DNA of 64,000 nt from Phycisphaerae bacterium RAS2 (lineage in GTDB: Bacteria > Planctomycetota > Phycisphaerae > UBA1845 > UTPLA1), in contig CP036352.1 of NCBI GenBank assembly GCA_007753915.1, forward strand, positions 1,240,001 through 1,304,000. Reading direction: 5' to 3'. The position numbers and the translations under genes are program-made. Position 1 is the first letter of the stretch, and each line of letters starts with the position of its first letter. Positions 17,431 to 25,937 of this stretch are shown here, piece after piece. The notes below the pieces were generated by a model. It was not told where the DNA came from, ran no database searches, and worked only from the letters and a program-made list of their open reading frames with translations.

Positions 17431-18237
17431 TCAAGGGCGCTGCGGCTGCGCGGGCTCGGGCAGGGCCAGCGGCGCCGGCGCCTCCAGCGAGAAAGCGCCG
17501 GCCGGCAGCGTCGAGTCGGCCGACAACTCATGATAGTCGCACCCGGCGATGAGCCGCTGCCCGTCGACGCCGGACAGTTTCCACGCGCGAAGCAGGAACG
17601 AGTCCTGATCGATCCAGAGCGACAATTCGCGCTGTGACTTGCCAACACCCTCGGGCCGCGTCAGGACGTAGCAGGGGCGGCCCCCGGCCCACGCGGCGCC
17701 CTCGATGCGCCATCCCGGTCGGCCCAGCAGGCCCGACGGTTTTAGCGCATCCTCTCCTTCCACGAAAAGCTCGTCGACCAGCATCGGCAAACCGTCGGTC
17801 ATTAACAATACAGCGGTCTGTATCGGCGTGCGCGTGAACTGCCGATGGCGTGTGAACCGGCCTTCGCCGCCGCGATAGCTCCACCAGTCCCGCCCCAGCA
17901 CGATCACCGCGTCGTCGCCGATCTGAAGCTTGCACCGCCCGGGTCGATCGAGCATCCATGCGACGGGCACTACGCGCGGCGACGTCTTGTGATACGCGCT
18001 AAGCACGCCGGTCGCCGTGAGCGTGCGGGCACGCCCATAGGCCGCGGCGCAGCGGCGAAGCACCTCATCGGCCGTGACGGAATACGACACCAACCCCTCG
18101 TCGGGAGCGCGGCGATAAGGATCGACCGGTTCGTTGCAGGCTGTCGAAAGGATGAGCGCCGTCAGCGCCGCGAACCAGGTCGCGCGGCAAGGGCGCGGCG
18201 ACGGGATGCGATGGAATGAGGGAGGCGGCCGATTCAT
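17431..18237 (-). CDS. Lipoprotein of unknown function with LolA/RseB-like features
   Basis: The product (268 aa from the ATG at 18237) has a signal peptide ending in a lipobox (LILSTAC), so it is probably a lipoprotein. The body is beta-rich, with VLRRCAAAYGRARTLTATGVLSAYHK, VPVAWMLDRPGRCKLQIGDDAVIVLGRDWWSY and WIDQDSFLLRAWKL. This pattern of a substrate-cradle beta sheet reading out 'lose-a-helix, gain strands' resembles LolA/RseB/DUF2092 proteins, but I see no diagnostic motif. The C-terminus is Pro-rich. An upstream ATG at 18285 is possible; neither start has a clear ribosome site. Confidence 0.6.
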   Translation of the reverse strand: MNRPPPSFHRIPSPRPCRATWFAALTALILSTACNEPVDPYRRAPDEGLVSYSVTADEVLRRCAAAYGRARTLTATGVLSAYHKTSPRVVPVAWMLDRPGRCKLQIGDDAVIVLGRDWWSYRGGEGRFTRHRQFTRTPIQTAVLLMTDGLPMLVDELFVEGEDALKPSGLLGRPGWRIEGAAWAGGRPCYVLTRPEGVGKSQRELSLWIDQDSFLLRAWKLSGVDGQRLIAGCDYHELSADSTLPAGAFSLEAPAPLALPEPAQPQRP

Positions 18238-18446
18238 GCAGGTGCGATTCGCGTGCGTCCTGCACAAGCGTCCGAGGCCGTCCATGGGTTGTTGATCATC
18301 GTGAATGAAGCCGTCGGCGAAGGGTTCATGCTAACGTGAATCGTCTGAAGAGACAAATCGCCGCGGTCGCCGTGGAGCGCCGGCCGCGAACCGGCTACAC
18401 TCGCGCGGGGGCGGCGACAGGATCGCGATGGATTGGCGAGGGAGAC

Positions 18447-19007
18447 ATGGCCGGGTCCGTTGGATTATCGCGAGAGAAGTTTGAAGAGGTGGCGCGTCAG
18501 CTTCAGGAGCACGTGCGGGTGCGCTTCGAGGACGCGATCGTGCAGATCGGCGACGGGCTGCACTACCGCGGCACGAACGTTGTGATCACGTCAAAGGCCT
18601 TTACGGGTCAGTTGCCCGAGCAACGTTACGGACTCGTGCTGCGCACGATCCCCGAGGCGTTCTTCAAGAAATACCTGCGCGGGGGTGTGGTCTGGTTTGA
18701 ACTCGCGCCCGGCGAGAGCGGCAAGGACTACATGCGAATGCCGCGGTCGGAAGACGTCGCGGCGCAGTCAGCCGACGTGCTGGCGCGGATGAAAAAGTCG
18801 GGCGTCTTGAAGCAACTGGAAAAGGCTGTCGCCGAGGCAAAAGGGGCGTTGAGTGCCGCGCGGCTGGACCTGCCCCGTCAGTGCATGGAAGCAGCAAAGT
18901 GGAGTGCCGACGAAATGCAGGTGGGCACGCTCGTTTTGATCGGCCGCGGAGCGCTGTGCGATGCGGATTTGCCGCGAGTGATGTGCGCGATGGCGGATGA
19001 CGAGTGA
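18447..19007 (+). CDS. Conserved-looking protein of unknown function, 186 aa
   Basis: The ATG at 18447 follows GCGAGGGAGAC, a good ribosome site; the frame is open upstream to 18336 without support. The soluble product has no signal peptide or membrane helix. It starts with helices (SREKFEEVARQLQEHVRVRFED), then a short beta segment (AIVQIGDGLHYRGTNVVITSKAF) and several charged helices, with two Cys near the end. I could not assign a family. It is divergently placed from the lipoprotein gene. Confidence 0.65.
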   Translation: MAGSVGLSREKFEEVARQLQEHVRVRFEDAIVQIGDGLHYRGTNVVITSKAFTGQLPEQRYGLVLRTIPEAFFKKYLRGGVVWFELAPGESGKDYMRMPRSEDVAAQSADVLARMKKSGVLKQLEKAVAEAKGALSAARLDLPRQCMEAAKWSADEMQVGTLVLIGRGALCDADLPRVMCAMADDE

Positions 19008-19023
19008 CGCCGCGCTTCGGGGT

Positions 19024-19281
19024 TCAGATTCCGCCGCCGCCGCTGCCGTCCCCGGTTCCACCGGTCCCGCCGAGGTCCCCGCCGGAAATCAACAGCCGAA
19101 TCGGCAGCAGGGCGATGCCTTCCAGAACGCTGTAATACGTTGAAGGCAGCGCATTGGCGACGCTTGCAGCAGTGCGATTGAAGCCGGTCTGGCACCAGCC
19201 GACGCCTTGAAAGAGCGGCGCAGCGGCGATCAGGACGGAAACACGCCGGACAAATCGGGCGCGGCGGGGGGTTATCTTCAT
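19024..19281 (-). CDS. Small exported protein, paralogue-like to its neighbour
   Basis: The 85-aa product starts at an ATG preceded by GAGGTG. It has a signal-like N-terminus (RRVSVLIAAAPLFQGVGWCQTGFN) and ends in a Gly-rich tail (GGDLGGTGGTGDGSGGGG). Its layout, basic start, hydrophobic stretch, Cys-containing junction, then a segment of about 45 residues with 'SVLEGIALLPIRLL', parallels the protein encoded by the next gene. The two may be tandem members of one small secreted family. No function can be inferred. Confidence 0.6.
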   Translation of the reverse strand: MKITPRRARFVRRVSVLIAAAPLFQGVGWCQTGFNRTAASVANALPSTYYSVLEGIALLPIRLLISGGDLGGTGGTGDGSGGGGI

Positions 19282-19319
19282 GGGAGGTTCACCTCGTTGG
19301 GGCGATCGCGTCGCGCGGG

Positions 19320-19568
19320 TCACTGTGGGAAAAACGGCTGGCGATTTCCGCCCAGCAGAATCTGGATGACATCCGACGAGGGGAAGCTCGTCAGAAGCGT
19401 CTGCTGAACCGAGCCGACGACGACGCTGAACGTCGCGCTGGCGATCTGCTGGCCGATCAGGTTCGGTATCGTGCTCAAGTCGCAGGTGCCGGTTGTCTGG
19501 CACAACGGCAGCATGGCCGCTGCGACAAGTATCTTCTTCCGCCAGCGATAGAGTTTTATCTTCGTCAT
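19320..19568 (-). CDS. Small exported protein with a Cys-containing signal region
   Basis: The 82-aa product begins at an ATG with GGGGAGGT about 12 nt upstream. The N-terminus is basic (MTKIKLYRWRKKILVAAAMLPLC) and becomes a signal-like hydrophobic stretch ending at CQTTGTCDL, followed by a segment with IGQQIASATFSVVVGSVQQTLL. It lies 38 bases upstream of a similar small gene and both are AT-richer than most of the window. It is transcribed away from mutY. The function is unknown. Confidence 0.6.
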   Translation of the reverse strand: MTKIKLYRWRKKILVAAAMLPLCQTTGTCDLSTIPNLIGQQIASATFSVVVGSVQQTLLTSFPSSDVIQILLGGNRQPFFPQ

Positions 19569-19778
19569 GCTCGAACTACCTCCCCGGGCTGCGGCATTGC
19601 CCCGACGACGCTGCATCGGGTTGCCTGCGAGTGGATTCCACGGAACATTCGGCTCGCAACGCGAAATAGCATACCGACGCACGCCCGGTCCGGCAAACTG
19701 CGAGCCACACCGGGATTTCATCGGCGATTCATCGCCTAAAGCGTTAACAAGACTTAGGTTACGCAGGCAGCGTTGGGC

Positions 19779-19812
19779 TTGGTGCGGCCGCGCCGTTGGG
19801 TAGAATCGCCGC
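19779..19812 (+). promoter_or_regulatory. mutY promoter candidate, -10 box 6 nt before the ATG
   Basis: TTGGTG (19779-19784) and TAGAAT (19801-19806) are 16 bases apart, and the ATG follows six bases after the -10 box. No Shine-Dalgarno precedes the ATG, so a leaderless mRNA is predicted. Confidence 0.5.
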
Positions 19813-20928
19813 ATGGCGCGACGCCCACCTGGGAAACTCACAACCATCTCTCGACCTTTGTTGTCGTGGTACGGCAGGCATCGGCGCGACCTTCCCTGGC
19901 GGGGGACGAGTGATCCGTACGCCGTCTGGTTGAGCGAGATCATGCTCCAGCAGACGCAGGTCGCGACGGCCATTCCGTATTACGAGCGGTTTCTTCGGCG
20001 GTTTCCAACGGTGCGCGCCCTGGCGAAAGCATCGCCTGGAGACGTGCTCAAGCTCTGGGCGGGCCTGGGCTACTACTCCCGCGCCCGAAACCTGCATCGG
20101 GCTGCGCAAATCATCGCGAGTGAACTGAACGAGGAATTCCCGCGGACGGTGGACGGGCTCCTCGCCTTGCCGGGGATCGGGCGCTACACGGCTGGCGCGA
20201 TCGCGTCGATTGCATTTGGCGCACGGGCGGCGGTCGTGGACGGCAACGTGACGCGTGTGCTTGCGCGGCTGGTTGACCTTCGCGGCGACGTTGCAGAGCG
20301 ACAAACCCAGGAACAGATTTGGAGCCTTGCGGAGTCGCTGCTGCCGGATCGACGATGTGGCGATTTCAACCAGGCGTTGATGGAGCTGGGGGCGACGGTC
20401 TGCACGCCGGGTGCGACCGCGTTGTGCGGCGAGTGCCCGGTGGCGACGTTGTGTTCCGCGCGGCGGGCTGGGACCGTGGCGGATCGGCCGGTCAAGCGTC
20501 GGAAAACGAAAGTCCAGTGCGAGACGCATGTGGTCGCGGCGCTTCGGCGGGGCGGGCGTTACCTGTTCGTGCAAAGGCCGGACGAAGGTTTGTGGGGAGG
20601 GTTGTGGGAGCTGCCCAGCGCGGTAGCGAATGGGCGGTCCATCGAATCGGCGGCGCGGTCGCTGGTTCGTGAGGCCACGCCGGCGCGTGCGCGCGGGCGG
20701 AGATTCTGCGACCTTGAACACGTTCTCTCGCATCGGCGTATTCGCATGGTTGGGTATGAGTACGACGCGGCGATGGGCGCGGCGCGTGAGCGTCGTGGCT
20801 CGTGCCGATGGGTGGCGCTGCGCGATGCGGAGAAGTTGGGTTTGTCGCGTGCGATGCAACGGGTCGTGGCGGCGCTCATGCAACATGGCCGCAAGAAATC
20901 GCGGCCACGCCACCCGACGGAATCGTGA
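19813..20928 (+). CDS. mutY: A/G-specific adenine glycosylase MutY
   Basis: MutY removes adenine mispaired with 8-oxoguanine. The 371-aa product has the catalytic Glu42 in WLSEIMLQQTQV, the helix-hairpin-helix LLALPGIGRYTAGAIASIAFG followed by the conserved Asp in VVDGNV, and a four-Cys [4Fe-4S] cluster loop (CTPGATALCGECPVATLC). The C-terminal NUDIX-like domain (from about residue 230, GRYLFVQRPDEGLWGGLWELP) reads 8-oxoG. The length is normal. The start has no ribosome site but follows a -10-like box directly. The gene stands alone. Confidence 0.96.
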   Translation: MARRPPGKLTTISRPLLSWYGRHRRDLPWRGTSDPYAVWLSEIMLQQTQVATAIPYYERFLRRFPTVRALAKASPGDVLKLWAGLGYYSRARNLHRAAQIIASELNEEFPRTVDGLLALPGIGRYTAGAIASIAFGARAAVVDGNVTRVLARLVDLRGDVAERQTQEQIWSLAESLLPDRRCGDFNQALMELGATVCTPGATALCGECPVATLCSARRAGTVADRPVKRRKTKVQCETHVVAALRRGGRYLFVQRPDEGLWGGLWELPSAVANGRSIESAARSLVREATPARARGRRFCDLEHVLSHRRIRMVGYEYDAAMGAARERRGSCRWVALRDAEKLGLSRAMQRVVAALMQHGRKKSRPRHPTES

Positions 20929-21024
20929 TTCGAGCCTTTCGCGTCTGTGTGCGGGTGGATAGCTGTCCTGGACGCCGTCTCCGTTCGGCCGCAGCTCGAT
21001 TGCAGGCTCCGCACGCATGAGCGT

Positions 21025-21061
21025 TTGTGACGGTCCGGTTGCCTCGATATAGTGCGGCGGC
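21025..21061 (+). promoter_or_regulatory. murJ promoter candidate (ultrashort leader)
   Basis: TTGTGA (21025-21030), 17 bases, then TATAGT (21048-21053), then eight bases to the ATG at 21062. The start point would fall one or two bases before the ATG, and there is no Shine-Dalgarno. Confidence 0.55.
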
Positions 21062-22699
21062 ATGTCGACGGAGAATCGTTACCTCGGATCGGCCAAGCTT
21101 ATCGCCGCCTGCACGCTGCTCTCGCGTGTCACAGGTCTGGCACGCGATATCATCGTCAACCGCGCCTTCGGGCAAAGCTGGGTGCAGGACGCCTTCAACT
21201 ACGGCTTCCTCGTGCCCAACTTGTTTCGCCGATTGTTCGGCGAAGGGGCGCTCTCCGCTGTGTTCGTGCCCGTCTTCACCGAGACGCTGGACCAGCGGGG
21301 CCGACCGGCGGCGTGGCTGCTGCTGGGGCGTGTCGCGGGATTGATGACGCTCGCGCTCACGGTGCTGACTGTTTTGCTGGAGATCGTGGCGCTCGCGGTC
21401 TGGCAGTTCGCGCCGGGCGGGCCGATGCGCGCCCTGCAGGCCGGACTGACGGCCGTCATGCTCCCGTTCATGATCAGCGTCTGCCTGCTGGCACTCTTCG
21501 CGAGCATTCTGAATTGCATTCAGCACTTCACCGTCCCCTCGCTGCTGCCGATTGTGCTCAATCTGTTCATGATTGCCGGTGTCGAGGCAATCGGCCCGTT
21601 GCTGGGCGCTGCGCCCGAGCAGCGCGTCTACGGCGTCGCCATCTCCGTGCTGATCGCTGCCGTTGTGCAACTGGCGATCATCTTTCCCGTGTTGCGGCGA
21701 TTGGGCGTCACGTGGCGCTTCTCGCTGGACACGCACGACCCGGAGCTGCGCCGCATCCTGCGCAGCTTCGTGCCGATCGTGCTGGGGCAGGGGGTCCTGT
21801 TGCTTAGCGTGTACCTCGACGCGCAGATCTGCACGTTTCTGACGCGCGGGCCGGGCATGCCCGAATCGTTCTCATTGCTCGGTCGAACAATTGCCTATCC
21901 GCTGACGGACGGCGCGCTGTCAGCCATCAACAATGCCCAGCGGCTGTATCAGTTCCCGCTCGGCGTGCTGGCGATCTCGCTTGCGACCGCCGCTTTTCCG
22001 CTGTTCAGTCTCTACGCGAGCCGGCAGGATTATCCCGGTCTGCGCGCGACGCTGGGCCAGTCGATGCGCGTCGCCATTTTCGAGGGCCTGCCGTGCGGCG
22101 TGGCGCTGTTCATCCTCGCCGAGCCGATCATACGCCTGCTCTTTCAATACGGTCGCTACGACGCCGACGCGACGGCCCGCGCTGCCTACGCGCTGAAATG
22201 GTACGCCCTGGGGATGCCGGCCTATTGCTGCCAGCACATCGTCCTGCGAGGGTTTTACAGCCTGCGCGACACGCTGACGCCGATGTGGATCAGTTGCGCC
22301 TTGGTGGCGGTCAACTTCGTGCTCGTGTTGTCACTATTGTGGCACCCAGAGGTTCGCGAAGCGGCCTTTGGGCTTGGAACGTCGGTCTCGGCCACGCTTC
22401 ACGTCGCCATCTCGGTCTGGCTCCTGCGGCGAAAGATGCAGGGGCGCATCGGCGCGAGATTGTTGATCACTTCAACGATGCGAACGGCGCTGGGAGCGGC
22501 GGCCGCGGGCGCTACGGCGTGGGCCGTTGATCGGTGGGTGGCTGGCGTTGATCTGTCAGGCATGGGGCGGTTGGCTTCGCGGGGGGTGCAGGTGTTTGGG
22601 CCACTGGGTGCGGCGGTCGCGGCGTACCTGTTGGTGGCGGCTGTTCTGCGCATGGAGGAGCTTCGCCTTCTGTTGCCACGGCGGCGTCGTCCCGCGTGA
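21062..22699 (+). CDS. murJ: Lipid II flippase MurJ (MviN)
   Basis: MurJ flips the peptidoglycan precursor lipid II across the inner membrane. The 545-aa product is a polytopic MOP-superfamily protein with about 14 transmembrane helices. It carries the family signature near the N-terminus (LLSRVTGLARDIIVNRAFG, AFNYGFLVPNLFRRLFGEGALSAVFVPVF) and the conserved RLYQFPLGVLAISLATAAFP in the middle. That it encodes MurJ implies peptidoglycan synthesis in this organism, worth noting given the old debate about walls in planctomycetes. Confidence 0.96.
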   Translation: MSTENRYLGSAKLIAACTLLSRVTGLARDIIVNRAFGQSWVQDAFNYGFLVPNLFRRLFGEGALSAVFVPVFTETLDQRGRPAAWLLLGRVAGLMTLALTVLTVLLEIVALAVWQFAPGGPMRALQAGLTAVMLPFMISVCLLALFASILNCIQHFTVPSLLPIVLNLFMIAGVEAIGPLLGAAPEQRVYGVAISVLIAAVVQLAIIFPVLRRLGVTWRFSLDTHDPELRRILRSFVPIVLGQGVLLLSVYLDAQICTFLTRGPGMPESFSLLGRTIAYPLTDGALSAINNAQRLYQFPLGVLAISLATAAFPLFSLYASRQDYPGLRATLGQSMRVAIFEGLPCGVALFILAEPIIRLLFQYGRYDADATARAAYALKWYALGMPAYCCQHIVLRGFYSLRDTLTPMWISCALVAVNFVLVLSLLWHPEVREAAFGLGTSVSATLHVAISVWLLRRKMQGRIGARLLITSTMRTALGAAAAGATAWAVDRWVAGVDLSGMGRLASRGVQVFGPLGAAVAAYLLVAAVLRMEELRLLLPRRRRPA

Positions 22700-22705
22700 A
22701 TCCGG

Positions 22706-22711
22706 TATAAT
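22706..22711 (+). promoter_or_regulatory. Possible -10 box TATAAT upstream of pilT
   Basis: A perfect TATAAT lies 29 bases before the pilT GTG, just after the murJ stop. There is no recognisable -35 at the right distance, so this is a weak call. Confidence 0.35.
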
Positions 22712-22740
22712 CGCCGGGCACTGCCATTTGGAGCCAACCC

Positions 22741-23844
22741 GTGGAACTTGCCCAGCTCTTGAAGTTCGCCATCGACAACAACGCATCGGACCTGCACATC
22801 CAGGCCGGCTCGGCGCCGATGATGCGCATCAACGGCACGGCCCGGTTTGTTCAGGGCGCGACGCTCACCGATGCCCAGGTGCGCAATCTGCTGATGGAGA
22901 TTCTGCCCCCGTCACGCAAGCCTGATCTTGATCGAGATATCATTCAGGGAATCGATTTCTCGTATTCACACACCGATCTCGGCCGTTTTCGATGCAGCGC
23001 CTTTCAGCATCTCAACGGCTGCGGCGTGGTCCTGCGCGTCATCCAGGGAAAAATCCCATCGTTCGACGAGTTGAAACTTCCGGCCGTCATTCACGACATC
23101 GCACGCTCGCAGCGCGGCCTCACGCTGCTGACCGGCACAACCGGCAGCGGAAAAAGCACGACGCTGGCAAGCATGATCGACCTCGTCAACGACACCTATC
23201 GAAGCAAGATCGTCACCATTGAAGACCCGATTGAGTACGTGCACACCAACAAAAAGGCGATGGTCTCGCAGATCGAGCTTGGCACCGATACGCCGTCATT
23301 TGAACAGGCGCTGCGCCAGGCTTTGCGGCAGGACCCGGACGTGATCCTTGTCGGCGAATTGCGCGACGTGCAGACGTTGAAGATCGCTCTGCGCGCCGCC
23401 GACACGGGGCACCAGGTCTTCTCCACGCTGCACAGCTCCAACGCGGCGCAGACGATCGAGCGCATCATCGCCATGTTCCCGGCTGACGAGCATTCGATCC
23501 TGCTTTCGCAACTGGCGACGAACGTCGAGGCAATTATCTCGCAGCGGCTGGTCACGACGGCGTCGGGCGGGCGGCGGCCGGCGGTGGAAGTGCTCCGCGG
23601 CAGCGCCGTGACGGAGAAGTTCATCATCGAGCGGCGACTGGGGGAGCTGCTGACGTACATCGAGACGGGCGAGTCGGGCATGCAGAGCTTCGATCAGCAC
23701 CTGTTGAAGATGTATCAGGACCAGGACATCAGCGGCACCGAGGCCATGCGCTGGGCGACGAACCCCGAAATGATGGGCATGGCTCTGCGCGGCATCCGGC
23801 GCATCGGCAGCGGCGGCGAAGTCGTGATGCTTGAGAAAACGTAA
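22741..23844 (+). CDS. pilT: Type IV pilus retraction ATPase PilT
   Basis: PilT is the hexameric ATPase that depolymerises type IV pili. The 367-aa product has the PilT N-terminal PAS-like domain (ASDLHIQAGSAPMMRINGTARF), the Walker A loop GTTGSGKST at residues 132-140, an Asp box (IEDPIEYVH), the Walker B region RQDPDVILVGELRD and the His box TGHQVFSTLHSSNA. The canonical GEMRD of PilT is GELRD here, a conservative change. The GTG start follows GGAG about 8 nt upstream. No pilB, pilC or pilin gene is adjacent. Confidence 0.94.
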   Translation: MELAQLLKFAIDNNASDLHIQAGSAPMMRINGTARFVQGATLTDAQVRNLLMEILPPSRKPDLDRDIIQGIDFSYSHTDLGRFRCSAFQHLNGCGVVLRVIQGKIPSFDELKLPAVIHDIARSQRGLTLLTGTTGSGKSTTLASMIDLVNDTYRSKIVTIEDPIEYVHTNKKAMVSQIELGTDTPSFEQALRQALRQDPDVILVGELRDVQTLKIALRAADTGHQVFSTLHSSNAAQTIERIIAMFPADEHSILLSQLATNVEAIISQRLVTTASGGRRPAVEVLRGSAVTEKFIIERRLGELLTYIETGESGMQSFDQHLLKMYQDQDISGTEAMRWATNPEMMGMALRGIRRIGSGGEVVMLEKT

Positions 23845-23949
23845 CTGCCATTGGCCCGAGCTCACTGATCACTTGGGTGGTTGTCGCAAGCCCGAATGGG
23901 GATGGCATGGTCGCGGCGTCTAGCGGCTATGTTGCGGCGGCGGGCTCGC

Positions 23950-25932
23950 TCAATCCAGATGCATCCTCGCCCAGGTTTCTACCATCGCCATGCGCCAAAG
24001 CGGTGTCGCCGCGCTGTCATCGCCACGATCGAACCGCTCCATCAGTGCCTTCACTCCGATGGGCCGGAAGCACCCGCGGTTGAAAAAGCTGTCCGACGTG
24101 ACCGCATCCACCCACCAGTCGCGCAATGCCCCGCGCAGCCACGCCGCCTGCGGCGCGCCGTAGCCGATCTTGTCGCGGCGGGACAGAATCTCCTCGGGGA
24201 CGAGGCCGCGCATCGCGTCGCGCAGAACCGCCTTGCTGACGCCGTCGCGAATCTTCAACGCGGAAGGCAGTTGCATCGCCAATTCCAATACGCCGCGATC
24301 GAGAAAGGGCACGCGCGCTTCAATGGAATGTGCCATCGAACTGGCATCTTCGTAACGCAACAGGGCGGGCAGGCTCTCGCGCAGCAGGATGCGCGTCAGT
24401 TCGGCCTCCAGCGCGCCGCCGCCGGTCGTCGCCTCGCCGGACTCGTCCTGCCACCCCAGGGCCGAAGCCAGCGTGGGCGCCTCTTCGACGGAGAATAGCT
24501 CCGGTGCGAGCCAGTCCATCGTCGCGCGATCCCGTCGCAATCGCAGCGCGTCGCGCCAGTCGGGCGGCAACAGCGCCGCGGCGATGTGCTCGCGCAAACC
24601 GCCGTCGGCGAACAGTCCCCGCCGCGCGGCCCGGTATTCGCGCAGGAACGCCCCGATCCGGCCACGCCGAATCAGCGACGCAAGGAACGGCGGCACATGG
24701 CCGTGATACCCGCAGAACAGCTCATCGCCGCCCTGGCCGTCCAGAAGAACTTTGACGCCCGTCTGTTTGGCCAGCGCCATCACTTCCCATTGCAGGTACA
24801 TCGACGCCGAGCCGACGGGTTGCCCCTGGTGTCGGACGAACGGTTCCATCGCCGCCGCCAGGCGCTCCGCGCTCGGCTCAACCCGATGCCATTGCAGCGA
24901 TCCGGCGGCCCGGCCGGCGACCTCCGCGAAGCGCGTCTCGTCCAGCGCGTCGCCCGGCAGACAGGCCGTGAAGGCATGCTGCGACCATGCCCCGGGTGAT
25001 TCGCGGTTGCGGCGGCCCAGCAGCGCGACGATTGACGAGCTGTCGATGCCGCCGGAGAGGCACGTGCCGACGGGAACGTCGCCGACGAGATGAGAGCTGA
25101 CGGCCGACGCCAGCGCATCGTGCACGCGCTTCGGGGCATCGGGCAAATCGCGCGGCGAGAGGTCCAGTCGCCAGAAGCGGCGAAGGATGCCCGATGCGCT
25201 CGCGCCCTCGCGTCGCTGAAGATTCAACACGGCGTAACATCCCGGCGGAAAGGCGTGAATCCCCGCGAACAGGGTCTCCTGCTTGTGATCGACAAGCCCG
25301 CGAATGAGAAAATCGCGCAGGCCCGGCTCGCCGGCCTCGCGCGGCGCGCCCGGCAGCGTCAGCAACGCGGCAATCTCCGAGGCGAAGGCCAGACCTTTCT
25401 CAAATCGCGTGACATACAGCGGCTTGATGCCGAGCCGGTCACGCGCAAGCACCGCGTGGCCCTCGCGCCAGTCGAAGATCGCCGCGGCCCACATGCCCTC
25501 AAGGCGCTCAAAGCAGTCCACGCCCCAGGCACGGTATGCTGATAAAAAGACTTCCGTATCGCATCGCCCGCGAAACGCCATGCCCCGCGCCGTCAATTCC
25601 TCGCGCAGCGCCGCGTGGTTGTAGATTTCTCCATTGAAGGCCAGCCACACCGCCTCGTCGTCCGACGCCATCGGCTGATGCCCCGCCGGCGACAGGTCCA
25701 CGATGGCCAGCCGTCGCACGCCCAGCGCCGCCTGTCCGACGAGATACTCCCATTCGACAGCCCGCCCCGGCGGCCCCAGCGCCCGCGTCACGACCGGCCG
25801 CCCGCCCAGCCCGAACGCTGCCGCGCCGCCGTCGTCCGGCCCGCGATGATGCAGACGCTGCGTCATGGCCGTGACCCATTCCGCCGCGCGGGGGTCGAGT
25901 TCGTCGAGCATGACTCCGGCGATTCCGCACAT
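23950..25932 (-). CDS. asnB: Asparagine synthetase, glutamine-hydrolysing (AsnB-type)
   Basis: This class of enzyme transfers ammonia from glutamine to aspartate (or an analogous acceptor) using ATP. The 660-aa product has the nucleophile Cys2 (MCGIAGV), the class II amidotransferase domain with RRLAIVDLSPAGHQPM, AFNGEIYNH and GRCDTEVFL. The synthetase domain has the PPi loop LSGGIDSSSIVALL, LLDGQGGDELFCGYHGH and SMAHSIEARVPFLD. It lies next to glycosyltransferases on the same strand. In that setting such proteins often amidate a surface sugar or belong to exopolysaccharide/exosortase loci, so it may not be the housekeeping enzyme. Confidence 0.93.
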   Translation of the reverse strand: MCGIAGVMLDELDPRAAEWVTAMTQRLHHRGPDDGGAAAFGLGGRPVVTRALGPPGRAVEWEYLVGQAALGVRRLAIVDLSPAGHQPMASDDEAVWLAFNGEIYNHAALREELTARGMAFRGRCDTEVFLSAYRAWGVDCFERLEGMWAAAIFDWREGHAVLARDRLGIKPLYVTRFEKGLAFASEIAALLTLPGAPREAGEPGLRDFLIRGLVDHKQETLFAGIHAFPPGCYAVLNLQRREGASASGILRRFWRLDLSPRDLPDAPKRVHDALASAVSSHLVGDVPVGTCLSGGIDSSSIVALLGRRNRESPGAWSQHAFTACLPGDALDETRFAEVAGRAAGSLQWHRVEPSAERLAAAMEPFVRHQGQPVGSASMYLQWEVMALAKQTGVKVLLDGQGGDELFCGYHGHVPPFLASLIRRGRIGAFLREYRAARRGLFADGGLREHIAAALLPPDWRDALRLRRDRATMDWLAPELFSVEEAPTLASALGWQDESGEATTGGGALEAELTRILLRESLPALLRYEDASSMAHSIEARVPFLDRGVLELAMQLPSALKIRDGVSKAVLRDAMRGLVPEEILSRRDKIGYGAPQAAWLRGALRDWWVDAVTSDSFFNRGCFRPIGVKALMERFDRGDDSAATPLWRMAMVETWARMHLD

Positions 25933-25937
25933 AATCC

